Shown piece by piece: positions 1 to 12,005 of a stretch of DNA of 64,000 nucleotides (its first letter is position 1; every line of letters begins with the position of its first letter). The position numbers and the translations under genes were made by a program. The notes beneath the pieces were generated by a model. The model worked only from the letters and a program-made list of their open reading frames with translations. It made no database searches and was not told where the DNA came from. Source of the stretch: Gnetum montanum (taxonomy: Eukaryota > Streptophyta > Gnetopsida > Gnetales > Gnetaceae). The DNA is taken from contig MNCI01004786.1 of assembly GCA_015680685.1 (NCBI GenBank), positions 440,837-504,836 of the forward strand. Reading direction: 5' to 3'.

Positions 1-724
1 AGTCCAGAGTGAGGCGTATGATGTGATCCTAAACTAGTGCTACTCCTAGAGATAATGGAACATAATCTTGATTAAACTAATGAGCAATAGGAAATGAAGT
101 CTTAGCTAGCCAAAGTGTGATGAGCATCTGTTCCTTAATCATCTGTACACATCTTGGACCTCGTGCATGACTACTACTGGGATTACCAAGCGTAGATCCT
201 AGGTACACTGCTGGGTTACCAAGTAGTCACACTTAAATGCTTGTGATTAAGTCGTACTCATTCTGCATTTAACAATAGGAATAGTAAATGATGATAAAGA
301 CATACTAACTAAGAAAAAAATAAATAACAATAATAATTAACAATAATAATTAAACAGTTAAAACCAAGTGAATGCTGCAATGATGAAGTAATCTCGATCT
401 TTATTTCCGGTTATGTGCGCGTTCAAGTACGTCACACTTGAATAAAGGTGCTATACAATTACAAGCATTACACTGTGGGCATGCACTTGGGAAAATAATC
501 TAACTCCTATGGAAATAAAATGCAAGGGCTTCGCTACAGCTAATCAAAAGATGCCTAAATGAGGCGAAAGGCCCTCTTATTTATAGGCCGAGATAGGCAG
601 CTATGTAAATGGGGCCACGTCGATGTAGGAAGGCTACGTTGATGGGCCCACGTTGACACGACCGTATATATGGGGCCCCGTATACGTGGCCTAGTCGATG
701 CATCAACTATATAGCGCTTCATCA
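1..724 (-). repeat. Element A, 3' LTR (partial)
   Basis: Aligns from base 1 with 4852-5562 as a direct repeat, differing by scattered substitutions. The start (about 167 bp) lies outside the window. Coding in this element runs on the minus strand, so this is the 3' LTR; its outer edge in element orientation is TGATGAAGC. A TATA box (TATAAAT on minus) is at 579-585. It ends at 724 in ...CTTCATCA, directly followed by the polypurine tract. Many CpG sites of the other copy appear here as TpG or CpA. Confidence 0.9.
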
Positions 725-733
725 TACCCCCAC
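725..733 (-). other. Polypurine tract of element A
   Basis: On the minus strand GTGGGGGTA abuts the LTR start TGATGAAG. This is the expected plus-strand primer position just inside a 3' LTR. The same tract occurs at 6839-6847 in element B. Confidence 0.8.
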
Positions 734-2945
734 GAATGAGTAAAAACTCATCCTCGAGTCAAAGAAAGTGAGGAACAAGCTCAATTGAATACACAGTGGA
801 TAGGTATGGGATTATTGGCTAACTAGAAATTTATTCATGCTACAATGGATATGACAAAATTTGGGCACAGACACAAAATGAAAAAATTTGTGGAACTCAT
901 GGGGTTCCCATTAGTGGTGGCTCCTCCATGGGTGCCTTTTCTTTATCCTGTGCATCAGGCTTCTGAGATTGATACCATTGAAGAAGCACCTGACGTTTCT
1001 CCTCTTCTATTTGAGGATCATGAGCTGTCCATGCTGATGTTCCAATGTTTGATGGAGTTGGCACATTTCATGGACATGACAACTGCAGGAACACTTGATT
1101 GGCCTTGACATGCCATACCGCAAATAGTCGGTGTTCCTCTTCATAGGCTTTGGCCTTGACCTATCGACATTTTGCTTGGCCAGCTTGTGTAGCAACAGGA
1201 GGTCCCTGATGGATGTTGAAAGATTATGCCTCCTACTCTGCATGTTCTGCATGAGGTCCTTGGCCTCTACCTCCCTCAGGTCATTCAGTTGCATCATGAG
1301 AAGGTCATCCTTGTTGTCTTCTTTTAGGGCCATCTNAGGTCATTCAGTTGCATCATGAGAAGGTCATCCTTGTTGTCTTCTTTTAGGGCCATCTATAGTC
1401 ATACAAAGATCAATGGTTAGTAAGGTTATTTGAAAAGAGTTCAATGATTTCATATCTTACTCATTGCCATTAATAAATGTTGAATTCCTTACTTAATGTG
1501 ATTTTAGAGTTAGATATTTTTCAAGGAAGTTTCCCTAAAATTTTAATGTCGGACTTGGTTTTGAGGAACATTTGATAAAATAATAACAAAGAAAAGAATA
1601 GATTTGGCAATGAAATACTTGGAGGGTATAAGATGATGTGGTGGTGTGCAACAAGTACAAACTACAAAAGTCACGCAAGTGGATCCTCCCCAAAGCAGGT
1701 TCCAACCTATAATGCCCTTGCATAACCACACCTTAAAATGTCCGTAGGCACTAGAAGGGTTAAATGTAATCTATACCGATGCAGCAAAAACACACACATG
1801 TAGATACCACCGTGATGAGGTATGAATTCAATGCTATACAAAACACGAGTCACAAATACATGAACAGCGAGATGGAATGAATTAGAGAAGGGATTGCAGA
1901 GATTGGGACATGAGGTAACTGACTTAGGGCACAATGAATCCTACGTGTAAATCATGATTAAGGTGTCATTAACTCGTAGCTCCAAGATCAGGACCATGTC
2001 CATCCTTTGATCAGTGACATCGCATCGTTTCATCCAATGATGGACAACCATAAGAGCACCATGATAGCAAGGCATACAATCACTTGGCATTTTGTGCAAG
2101 GGAGGAGTAACTTGGAATTTCTTTACGGCATATTTTTTTTGGCCACTTTGGCACACTCTCTTCTCTCTCTTTTCTCTTCTTTTTTTTTGTTTTTTTTTGT
2201 TTTTATTGTTGGGTGCCTTTAATACTCTTACTCCCATTTTTCGTTAGATCTACAAGAATCTTAGTAACACCAAGCTGCATGATAGCACCTACAGATATCA
2301 CCAAAGAGAATCCACAAGTTCCCTTGATGTCACACCCTGGCCATTCCCTCTTAGTCCATCATTTTTCACTCTGGGTATAGTGAACATAGAATTACTTTAA
2401 GTTTTAATGATATCAAGAATATCATCGTACCTAGAGTAGAACCTCTTATTAATAAAATGGTTAGGTGGATGTGATGGGCTCTCTGTTCAAATAATTAGTC
2501 ACTCAAGACTTGATAGCATAGAACAACACCTCAACCAATGAGCCACATGAGTGTTTTATTCATGGATGAGATTACTCATAAAAAGATAAAAAGACAAAAA
2601 GATAAAACAATAAATTAAGAGGGTGAAAAATTGGAAAAAAAAGGTTGAAAAATTAAAGAAACATAAAAACATTTATTAATTCTGTGTTATTAGAATGGAG
2701 GATACCCCCCATAACTAAATGGTTGAGCATGGCTAGAATTAATAAATGGAAGGTGGGGATCCTTGCATGTTGAAAATATTGGGACCTGGTCATACTTACC
2801 CCATTGGGGTTCACACACTTGATTAGAGTTGACATAATGGGGAAAATTATAAGATGTGGTTAATTTATAAGGAGTTGACCCACTATGGTACTTGTGACCG
2901 TAAGATTATATGCAAGGATCAACATGTCTCCCCATGTGGAAATAT
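734..2945 (-). other. Element A interior, no recognisable coding domain
   Basis: About 2.2 kb between the gag relic and the polypurine tract. A minus-strand open frame at 1007-1333 (108 codons, highly charged start, no family recognised) may be a remnant of a 3' ORF. A long pyrimidine run lies at about 2155-2212 (polypurine on the element's sense strand). A segment at 1675-1760 matches 10600-10690 of element B, so A and B are relatives. No protease, RT, RNase H or integrase motifs were found. A single N at 1336 sits between two copies of the same 57 bp. Confidence 0.5.
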
Positions 2946-4320
2946 TCATTGGACCCCATGGTTGTTGGAGTATTGAGTGGTGGCCTTGATAAGGTAGCAT
3001 GAGGTGTTGGGTTCAAAGAGGAAGATGTACCATAGTGTTGGATTTGTGCTAAGTTGGCGGATGCAGTGGTTTCTAACTATGGTGTCCCTTTCGATGGTCA
3101 CATCTAAAGAAGGGATGCCTTTGATGTTGTGAAGGACCTCCACTATTGTTGATAGTAGTAGCACAAGTAACGTTTGTAGGTTGGAGCTGTGGTGAAAAAT
3201 CTTTTGGCATGGATGGCGGTGATGTAGAAGGGGGTGAAGTATGAGAATATTGAGGTTGAGGAGAAGTGTAAGGCACATGAGGTGGTGATCTTGTTGGAGA
3301 GGACATGGGTGGATAGTACTCGGGAGAATGATAACGATGAGGTGNATTTTTGTACAAACTCTGGATGTAACATTCCTCCCCAATGCTCATGTAAATGTGA
3401 CAAGATTGGACATTGACCCTTGGGGTGATCGTACAAGAAAATATTACATTGATACGTATGATTGACAGTTGAGTTCTTATCCTTATTCTCTTCTACCCTT
3501 TGTTTCAATTGTTGTGTGGTGTCCTGTCTCGTTTCTCGATTTGGCATAGTTTTTCCTCTAATAGTGTTGGCATATTCTCCACATCTTTCATGTACCTAGT
3601 CCTTCATTTTATTAATCTTTACCTCAATTTCATCTAGTGATTGTAGGATGGGCAAAGATGATTCCACCTCCTTGAAGTGAGTTGATTTCTCCTCTTCATG
3701 ATCATGGACCCTTGTTAAGTTAAGATTTTGGTCCTATTGAGAACTTTTAACATTCTCCCATTTGGCTATTTCTCCTTCTTCTTTTGCTATTCGCTTGATA
3801 AGATCTTGGAATTGATGGGTTCGTAGCTCATATAGTTGACCTCGGGTGTACATCCCTGGGGTCTCCCTTGTTTCATTACGGAGCCCATCTATGATATGAT
3901 ACATTAGCCTTTCCTCAGAGAACCCATGGCCTGGGCAGTTGTTTAATAGTGCATAATATCTTTCTAAGGCCATGTCCAAGGGTTCATGTTGCGCTTGTTT
4001 CCATTCTTGGAATTTTCTCCTCAAGGCTGACACTCTCACATAGGTTTGATATCTTTCATTGAAGAGTTCTACCATTGTCGGCCAACGTCGAACTGATTTT
4101 GGTGTTAGTGACCTATACCATACTTTTGCTTGGCCAACGAGTGTCAAAGGAAAGAGCTTAAGTTTTTGCCACCCATTATCAATATTGTTCCATATACAGG
4201 CATCGTAGAAGGCTTGTAAATGTTGTTGCGGATCTGAATCATAGCCTCTTGAAAACTAGGGAAAGTTGTTTAAATCAAGCATGGGTAGAAAACTTTCCTT
4301 ACGATGCCTGCAGGCTATTC
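2946..4320 (-). pseudogene. gag: Element A gag relic
   Basis: The minus-strand frame at 3734-4147 (137 codons) is a Retrotrans_gag-type domain. It has the WYRSL segment, an ERYQTYVRVSALRRKF-like helix and the closing LIKRIAKEEGEI helix, colinear with the gag of element E at 54885-55500. The frame continues upstream (toward 4320) after a stop. Downstream, three overlapping frames at 2946-3547 cover a C-x-x-x-L-Y-D-H-P-K-G-x-C stretch resembling the family's zinc-knuckle region, followed by a Pro/Ser/Tyr/His-rich linker. Several stops, one N (3345) and frame changes make it non-functional. Gag would form the virus-like particle that packages element RNA. Confidence 0.75.
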
Positions 4321-4665
4321 AAACAGCCTCTTGTATTTTCGTTAAGCTTGTAGTGGCTAGTAGGGGTTCATTGTCATTGAGTAAATTATGCTTTCATGTG
4401 TTGGGATGATGTTGTCTTTGTTTATGTTTATAAGAAACCCCCACCTCGAGTTGCATACTCTAATCTTCACTGTCATAATATTTGTTGGTTCTCCAATGAA
4501 TTTCCTCACTAGATGTGGCATTATTATAGTCTTGTGATAGAGACATGGTTGTGAACAGTGTGTAACTTGATTGAATTTTAATTTAATTTCTTTTCTAAAG
4601 AATATATCATTAATACTTGTTACAGTGATCTTGTATGATATAACTAATCTAGATAACTAGCACTG

Positions 4666-4683
4666 TCCCTAGCAACGGTGCCA
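4666..4683 (-). other. Primer-binding site of element A (tRNA-Asp type)
   Basis: On the minus strand the 18-mer TGGCACCGTTGCTAGGGA follows the LTR end after one base. It matches the complement of the plant tRNA-Asp 3' end (TGGCGCCGTTGCCGGGGA) except for a few transitions. This primer type is characteristic of Athila-lineage Ty3/gypsy elements. Confidence 0.8.
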
Positions 4684-4684
4684 A

Positions 4685-5562
4685 TGATGAGTGATGAGGT
4701 ATCCCTACACTCAACCATACAAATACGAGCATTCACGCATGATCCAGTCAAACTCCATGGATAGGCTAGTTGTGGTATCTAGATAGTTACACATTGATCA
4801 CAGTTCACCATCTTCCCACCTGGACTAGTATTTGCTTTGTCACATATGGTTTAGTCTAGAGAGAGGCGTATGATGTGATCCTAAACTAGTGCTACTCCTA
4901 GAGACAATGGAACATAATCTTGATTAAACTAATGAGCAATAGGAAATGAAGTCTTAGCTAGCCAAAGTATGATGAGCATCTGTTCCTTAATCATCCATAC
5001 ACATCTTGGACCTCATGCATGACTACTACTGGGATTACCAAGTGTAGATCCTAGGTACACTGCTGGGTTACCAAGTAGTCATACTTAAATGCTTGTGATT
5101 AAGTCATACTCATTCCGCATTTAACAACAGGAATAGTAAATGATGATAAAGAAATATTAACTAAGAAAACAATAAATAACAATAACAATTAACCATAATA
5201 ATTAAACAATTAAAACTAAGTGAATGTTGCAATGATGAAGTAATCTCGATCTTTATTTCTGGTCATGTGCACGTCCAAGTATATCACACTCGAATAAAGG
5301 TGCCATACAATTACAGGCATGACACTGTGCGCATGCACTTGGGAAAATAATCTAACTCATACGGAAACAAAATGCAAGGGCTTCGCTACAACTACTCAAA
5401 AGATGTCTAAATGAGGTGGAAGGCCCTCTTATTTATAGGCCGGGATAGGCGGCTGCATAAATGGGGCCACGTCGACACAGGAAGCCTACGTCAACGCAAC
5501 CACGTATACGGGGCCTCGTATACGTGGCCTAGTCGACGCATTGACTATATAACGCTTCATCA
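4685..5562 (-). repeat. Element A, 5' LTR (878 bp)
   Basis: Bounded by TGATGAGT...CTTCATCA on the plus strand (TGATGAAG...ACTCATCA in element orientation). TATA box at 5431-5437 (TATAAAT on minus), leaving only about 125 bp of U3 upstream. That short U3 contains GTCGAC at 5471-5476 and 5532-5537 and a 28-bp near-perfect palindrome at 5500-5527 (CCACGTATACG arms). The outer flank 5563-5567 would be one half of the target-site duplication; its partner is outside the window. Confidence 0.9.
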
Positions 5563-5999
5563 TCATGTTAGTAGTACCTCATTTCAATGTTTAAGATTCT
5601 ATATAATTCTATTGTTTTACTTTTCAAAACCATTGAATCTTACTATGTTCCTAGTTTTCTTATGGAATTTTCTATTTAGGGAAGATTAGCAATAGATTTT
5701 ATAGGATCGTACTTAAGCATTGGATGAAAGGTTAGTTTGCATAGGCAACGTATAATTTGGACTACATAGACTCGGTAGCTTTAATATAGCAGGAAATTTT
5801 GTTCACTTATGAAATAGAGTAAAGATGCCTAAATATTTTGATAAAGATATTTTTATTTGTTTAACTATCAGTACGCAATATTGTGAAATTAGTACTTAAT
5901 GATAGCTCAAAACACATAGTTTTCTCTATAACCACTAGGTTTCTTTAGAGGCATCCAAGCCTTGATGTTTCCAAAGACCAGCAAACATCTAAACACAAG
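5563..5999. other. AT-rich spacer between elements A and B
   Basis: About 440 bp of AT-rich DNA with no open frame, RNA gene or repeat that I recognise. It is the target DNA separating two independently inserted minus-strand elements. Confidence 0.5.
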
Positions 6000-6838
6000 T
6001 GATGAGTAGCAAGAAGTCCCTATGATCAACTATATGAATCATAAACGTTGCACTAGTGATTCGGTCAAATTTTGTGGACTTAGCCCCTAAATGTACCAAT
6101 GGGCAAAGATGATGACTTAGAGATGCAATCGTTAGACTTCTTGGCTTCACTTGTGTAAGTTCACTTGTATAGTTAAGTGTAAGCCAAGGCACATGATTTT
6201 TATGTATATTTTATATTTTATTTGATTTAATCTAGGTTTCTTAAAAAGGTAATTAATTGTAAATTAACTAATTAATTATCTAATCCCTTAATCTAACTAT
6301 CTAACATAATCATCTAGGCCCACCTTCCGTGCATATCCTTAACTTGCTATAAATGCTACTAGGTTACCAAGTGTTAGGCTACTAGGTGAACCAAGCAATA
6401 ACACTACCGAGATTACTAAGCATTAACGGTATGTTCGAGGTTGTCATACTTATGTATTATTATTAAATGTATTAATTAACTAAGGACACAAATGTAAAAT
6501 GCATAAGTAATAAAGTGCATGAATGGAAACATTAAACTATTCTTAAGTTCTACAAGGAATTCCAAGAATGTCATCTTTATTGCTGTCACATCAAGGTGTT
6601 CAGGTACATTGACACTTGAATAAGGATCCATCCAATCCTTGAAGTCCTATTGCAAGTACTCAGAAAATATTCTAACTCTAGCAAAAGAAAACTGGAAGAA
6701 CTTGGCTAGTCTATTGACTTAACATGTTATAATGCAATGGATATGTACATTTATATAGGTAAGACTAAACACTGCATCAACACATCTAACCATACGTCAA
6801 TGGGGCTACATCAATGTAGCCTATGAAATGATTCATCA
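6000..6838 (-). repeat. Element B, 3' LTR (839 bp)
   Basis: Direct repeat of 34787-35654, about 90% alike by eye. Starts TGATGAGTAGCAAG and ends ATTCATCA on the plus strand. TATA box (TATATAA on minus) at 6751-6757, about 80 bp from the LTR edge. That short U3 contains CTACATCAATGTAG, a 6-bp-arm dyad. Confidence 0.88.
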
Positions 6839-6847
6839 TACCCCCAC
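6839..6847 (-). other. Polypurine tract of element B
   Basis: GTGGGGGTA on the minus strand directly before LTR start TGATGAAT; identical to the tract of element A. Confidence 0.8.
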
Positions 6848-6949
6848 GATTGAGTGAAAACTCATCATCAAGTAAATCGAAGTAGAATTGAGCTTCTTAC
6901 AAAGTTGGGAAGATATGGAATTACTAACTAATAGAATCTTAAGTGTCAA

Positions 6950-9870
6950 ATTGTATGAAATTAGAAAGATTACAAAAGTGGATTTCTTGGACAAAAAAAT
7001 TGGACACCCTTACAAAAATGAATATCCAAGATCCTTTGATTGTTAAAGATGAAGAGAAGATCAAAAAGTGCCAAGAGGTGGAGGCTGTTGGAGTGTTGAA
7101 GGACCTTCACCAAGCTCTAGTGCATGTGGCAGTGGTAGCTGAGGTTAAGGCTATCCTACTACAGCTACTGCTTTTGGTGGAAGATGAAAAGCATCTAGTA
7201 ATGCTTTCATCTTCTCCTCCTTGCTTCATGGGTTGTACATAGTCCATGTAGCTTTGCTAATATGGGTTGGTATGGGAACATCCCACTTATAGGGCATTGT
7301 GGAAAACACCTTCTTTGCATTGACAAACCATGCAACAAATTATTTACATTCAACATTGAACATATTTATAAGGTTTTGTAGCTCATGATAGTCATTCATT
7401 TTCCTAGCTAGGTTTTCAACAACCAATCATTGATCTATGAATCAGCTCCTTAGAACTTCAAGCTTAGCACTAACTATTTCTGGCTTTTTCTTGATATCCT
7501 TGTGGTGCTTGAACTTGGCCTTATAGAGGAGGTACGAGTTGGCCACCTACTTATCCAACTCTAACCTTGGCCTACTAGCTACTAGCATTGCCAAGTTTGC
7601 ATAGCAGAGGTTGCCAAGCATCATATATTTTGTCATTTCTTTGATCTACAACTCATTTAGGTGGATCTCTGCTTTGTTGTAGGTATTCAAACCCTCAATG
7701 ATTGGCTACCATACATCACCTCTTTACTGGAGTTACTAGAGAACTCCTTCATCTTTGCCTTGGCTAGTTAAATCTCTTTCTCATTCACCTCCTTGAGGAG
7801 ACCTACATGGTCTCTATAATGATTTTTGACTCATTCAAATATCAGGGCCTCATTTTTTTGGGCAGCTACATAAATGATCATTTTTTGGTGAAGTGATCAG
7901 ACTTCCTCCATTAACAAATTTCTATTCTTCACTATCAACCTGCTCAAGTTCATGTTCACCTTGGCAAGCTACTCCTACTGTTATCTCACAAATTTGATCA
8001 TTTGGTCTTTTATCTCCTTGACATTGAGTAGACGATATATGTCTTTAGTCAAGGCCAAGTCCTTATCAATGTGAGTAGCAAGAGCTTCTAATAGGGATGC
8101 ATCAAAGACCACCATCTCTTTGGCATTCTCAGCCTCTTTTAATCAGTTTTGAAGTTGTAGGAAAGCTTCATATCATGTGACAACTTCATTGAGAATGGTG
8201 GGATCGGCTAATTAGGCTCTCAATTCCACAACCTTGGTAGCCAATCGTTGCTTCTCAGTAGTGACTACCTTAGGTTGGATGTTTCCTATGATGAGCTTGC
8301 CCTTGGATTCTAGTAGCTTCAACTCTATTGTAGTGATTTCTTTTAAGAGATCAAAGATATCTAGAAGTGGTTAACTAATTCCCAGTAGTCTATCCAACAC
8401 TTTATCATGTTAGGTTGTGCTAAGCCTCCCACTCCCTGCTCTTGCAGAAGCATGCACATCTTTGAGTGTAATAATGTCTAGTATGGCTACCGCGAGAGTG
8501 TTGAGTGCTTCAACCACTCTGTTGGCCACCATAGCCATCATTTTTTCTTACCCATAGTACTATATCACCAAGATAGTGGCCCCCTCACCCTTCTCCAGGA
8601 ACATTGAGAAGGTTGCAACATTTCTAGAAATTTCTAGGAACTCTTATTACCCAAGGATGGAGATCGTAACCTCTTGGGTGCTTGGATTAGTTCTAGTGGA
8701 CCCCTATGTTCTTTGGATCAAAACAATAAGGAAGTATCCTCCAACTAGCTTATGGCTCATGTGACTTCATTAAGATGGCTCAATGCTAGCTAGTAGCCGA
8801 TGGTTCTCCACCACTTGCCTCTCCTTGCTACTGCTTCATTAGCTACTTGCACAGTTTTCTCATGCACTCAATGGCTACATGGGCCTCTAGTGTTTTCTCT
8901 CTGGCAAGTGGTGATGGTGGCTACTCCTCTTCAAGTAGCTTAGTCATTACTTTGTCCATCATCTCCTACTAGGAAGCAGTAGGAACATCACAGAGTGTAT
9001 CATTCATGTAATGAGCTATGTCTTCCCTTTTGCAAAGTTTTCTGATTAGGCACAAGAAGGGGAGTGTCTTTCTTCCTTACTCATTTTCTTTAAAGCACTT
9101 TTCAATCTCTAGGAAGATGAGTTGAGGGAGGTTGACCAGGAATTTACTGCTTATAGTAGTGCACACACAGGCAGAGAAGGCAGTGACTTTGCTAGGCCTC
9201 ACTGTTAGGTTCAGGTGGTAGGCCATGATCTTGAAATAGGCTCTCTCTACCTTGGTGAGTGAACCATCCTCTTTATGGTCCATCCCATAGCATCGTTGGA
9301 CCCACTCCTTTTTGGCCTCTAGGTTTAGTTGTATAGGAATCTCCACCAATGTTGCCCCAATGTCAAGTAGTCCAAGGGCCTTTGCAATGGTCTTAACCAA
9401 ATAGGAGATGATGTGATGTCCTGGATCTTAACTATGGCATCTACTTGGTGGTTGTTCTAGAAAAGATAGGCTTTCCCCATGTACCACTCCCTGCTTGAAG
9501 TAAGGATGGGTCACATGGGGAACCCTTGCAGTTAAGTCTTAACCCCCTTTGGTGCCAAGTCTAAGAAGGTACCAAAGTTAAGTTCTTAACAAAATGAACT
9601 CTAGACTTCCTTGGAATGGATTCACTTAAGATAGGCCTTGGTCAATGTAACCTCCAGATTTGGCCTAGGCCTTAGAACCTCATCCTACCTTGACTGGCCT
9701 ATCTCCACTATGGAAATCTAATGGGTAGCTTCCATTTTGGCCTCCTCCTAAATAGGTCCCATAGATCTTTTGTGGTTGCTGGTCCCTTCCTCCTCTCCTT
9801 CACTTATCCCTTGGTTGGGATAGTTCTTCTCCCTATGGTCCCCTCTTTGGTGTCATATGTGATCACAAAC
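6950..9870 (-). pseudogene. Decayed extra ORF downstream of integrase in element B
   Basis: On the minus strand a single reading direction gives long protein-like stretches rich in Leu, Lys and Glu (predicted coiled-coil character), broken by scattered stops. The longest clean piece is 9077-9400 (107 codons). Most stops I read between about 7900 and 8420 (TGA, TAA, TAG) could come from CGA, CAA or CAG by C-to-T change. Its position between integrase and the polypurine tract is that of the third ORF of Athila-type elements, sometimes called env-like. I see no clear signal peptide or membrane segment, so I assign no function. Confidence 0.5.
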
Positions 9871-10691
9871 ATAGCCAAGAATTAGTGTTTTATGTATAAC
9901 TTTTAATGCTTTGAATACCTTTTCTCATTAGGGCAAGTTACACTTAGGCTGGTTGTGATCATGGTAGATTGGTTATTTTATTATTATGCTATTCATTTAG
10001 CTACCTAAGTTTGTTGATGATGTTTAACTTACTGTAGATTGGTGATTTTTAATATTATTTTATTAGTTAAACCTTGGGGAGTTAGAAAAAGTTTCAAAGA
10101 AAATTTCATAAAAAATGATAGGTTTCTAATCCCCATAACATAAAGCTCACCTTTAGTAGCTCGAGGGTTGAAGAATGTGATGAATCAGACAAGTGGTTAG
10201 CAAGCTATGATGCTTGGAAGGTGCTTTGGGCTTAGAAAGATGTAAAAAATCCTATAGCGTTGGATTACAAATGTGAAAATTTGGCTAAGGTTCAATGTGT
10301 ATTTATAGTATTTTTACCCTGGGTCGACAAGGATGCATCAACGTAGCCATAGAGAAAATATTTGCACTTGAAAAACTAAGTATGGAAAAAGAGTTTATAA
10401 TGAAGTTGGAGTCTAAAAAAATTACAAAAGGCTAGATTAAAGAAAAATCATTGAAGAGGGCTTGGAATTTGTTGGGAAAAAAAGAGTTGGATGAAGTATG
10501 ATTATGAAGGAGTGCAAAAACTGGATGCTTCATAATGAAAAATAGTGGATTTGAGAGTAATATGACTAAGGGATAGGAAATTTAACCTTCTAGACCGAAG
10601 AGTATGCAAGTGGATCCTCCCCATAGTAGGCTGATGCCTTTAATGCCCTTGCATGCCCTTATAAAAAGGAGTCCGTAGGCCCCAAGGATGA
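9871..10691 (-). other. Element B spacer, part between integrase and extra ORF
   Basis: Non-coding. 10600-10690 is homologous to 1675-1760 in element A. A short CpG-bearing stretch near 10310-10365 (GGGTCGACAAGG...CAACGTAGCC) resembles LTR U3 sequence of A and B but has no LTR ends. The spacer resumes at 27394 on the other side of element C. Confidence 0.5.
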
Positions 10692-11992
10692 TGTTGCACC
10701 TAGAAAATTTGGTTGTTGGAAAACTAAAAATCCTAGGTGAAATAGCCTAGTCTTGGATCTTAAGGACCTTTGAGAAATAGGATCTAAGGTGCCCTGGACA
10801 GTCTAGTTGATCACTTAGGAACTTAGATAATGTAAAAGGAGATAAAAAAAATTGCATATTCTATTGAAAATAAACACAAAATTAAACTTGAAATGGAATC
10901 TACACTATAAGTGAATTGATAAACTTTATTGAAATAGCAAAAATGCTTAAAGTATAGAGTTCAAGAAGTACAAATTGTGTGCTCAAATGCACAAGAAGCT
11001 TGCTTGGACAGAGCTTGAAGCCTATTGGAGCTGGCAGGTTATACTCTAAAATCAAACTCCACAATCTAGGTACTTACTAACCCTCTGATCACTAAGAGTT
11101 CCTTGTTGGTTTTTGCTTGAATCTACAACTTTGGTTATGGTGTTATAGATGGTGCTGCTTGAACTCTTGGTGCAATGGTACTATGCTAAGGATCTCTAAT
11201 GCTCAACATAGATGTCAAATGGATTTCAAGAGCAAAATATTACAAAAGGCTATGGATTGCAATAATGTTTGGAACTTGAACAATGTATTCAAGTTTGGCT
11301 TTTATAGGCTTCAAGGTTACTAATTTTGGACTACAAATTTCTGCCATGATTGCTAATAAATTGGCGTTAATTGTAGGTGTAGTAGGTCATAATTCCCAGC
11401 ATAGTTGACCATTTATGGTAAGTTTTGATACACCAAAGCCATCAAAACCCATTTAAATACTATAAATAGCAAATAGACTTTTGTGACTATGCTGGCTTAA
11501 CCTCAACTATGCTGGCCTTGGAGATCTATGTTAGCATTTTCAAAGTTGTTCAGGAATATGGTGACTATGCTAGCCATGTGAAGATTGTTGAGAATTTGGA
11601 ATGACTACACTGGTTGTGCTGCAACTGTAGGAAATGGTGATGGCTATGCTGGGCATTGTTGGAAAAATGTAAAACCCAACAACTCTAGCACTAGGTATGT
11701 GCAACTCTAGCGTAGTAAAGGCCATGAGCAACATAAAACCTACGAAAATGCTAAATTTGTAGTCCCCAAGGCATTTTTAGCCTTCCCAAGCCCAAATATA
11801 CACATGAAATTGATTTTTCCACTTGAGAAGTAAGGCAATAGCAAATTATAAGGCATTTTTCAACCCCAAAAATTTAACGTATGCAAGATTGCAGCTCATG
11901 GACTACAAATCTTATATTTACAATAAAGTCTTGCCTTAAGTTGAGTGGTAAAAGTTACAAATTACAACATGAATTTTATTAATGATGTTTCA
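10692..11992 (-). repeat. Element C, 3' LTR (1301 bp)
   Basis: Starts TGTTGCACCTAG and ends GATGTTTCA on the plus strand; direct repeat of 26092-27393. A TATA box (TATAAAA on minus) is at 11300-11306. The U3 between it and the LTR edge carries repeated CTATGCTGG and CTACACTGG-type motifs at about 11490-11660, apparently mutated versions of the CGTATACGCTGG motifs at the same place in element F. Confidence 0.88.
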
Positions 11993-12005
11993 TTAGCCCC
12001 TCTTT
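11993..12005 (-). other. Polypurine tract of element C
   Basis: AAAGAGGGGCTAA on the minus strand adjoins the LTR start. The homologous tract in element F is at 60792-60804, and similarity continues about 60 bp further inward in both. Confidence 0.8.

Noticed and set aside
3134-3383. Pro/Ser/Tyr-rich minus-strand frame that could be taken for a cell-wall or extensin-like protein
   Set aside because: It is colinear with the gag linker of related elements and contains an N and stops.
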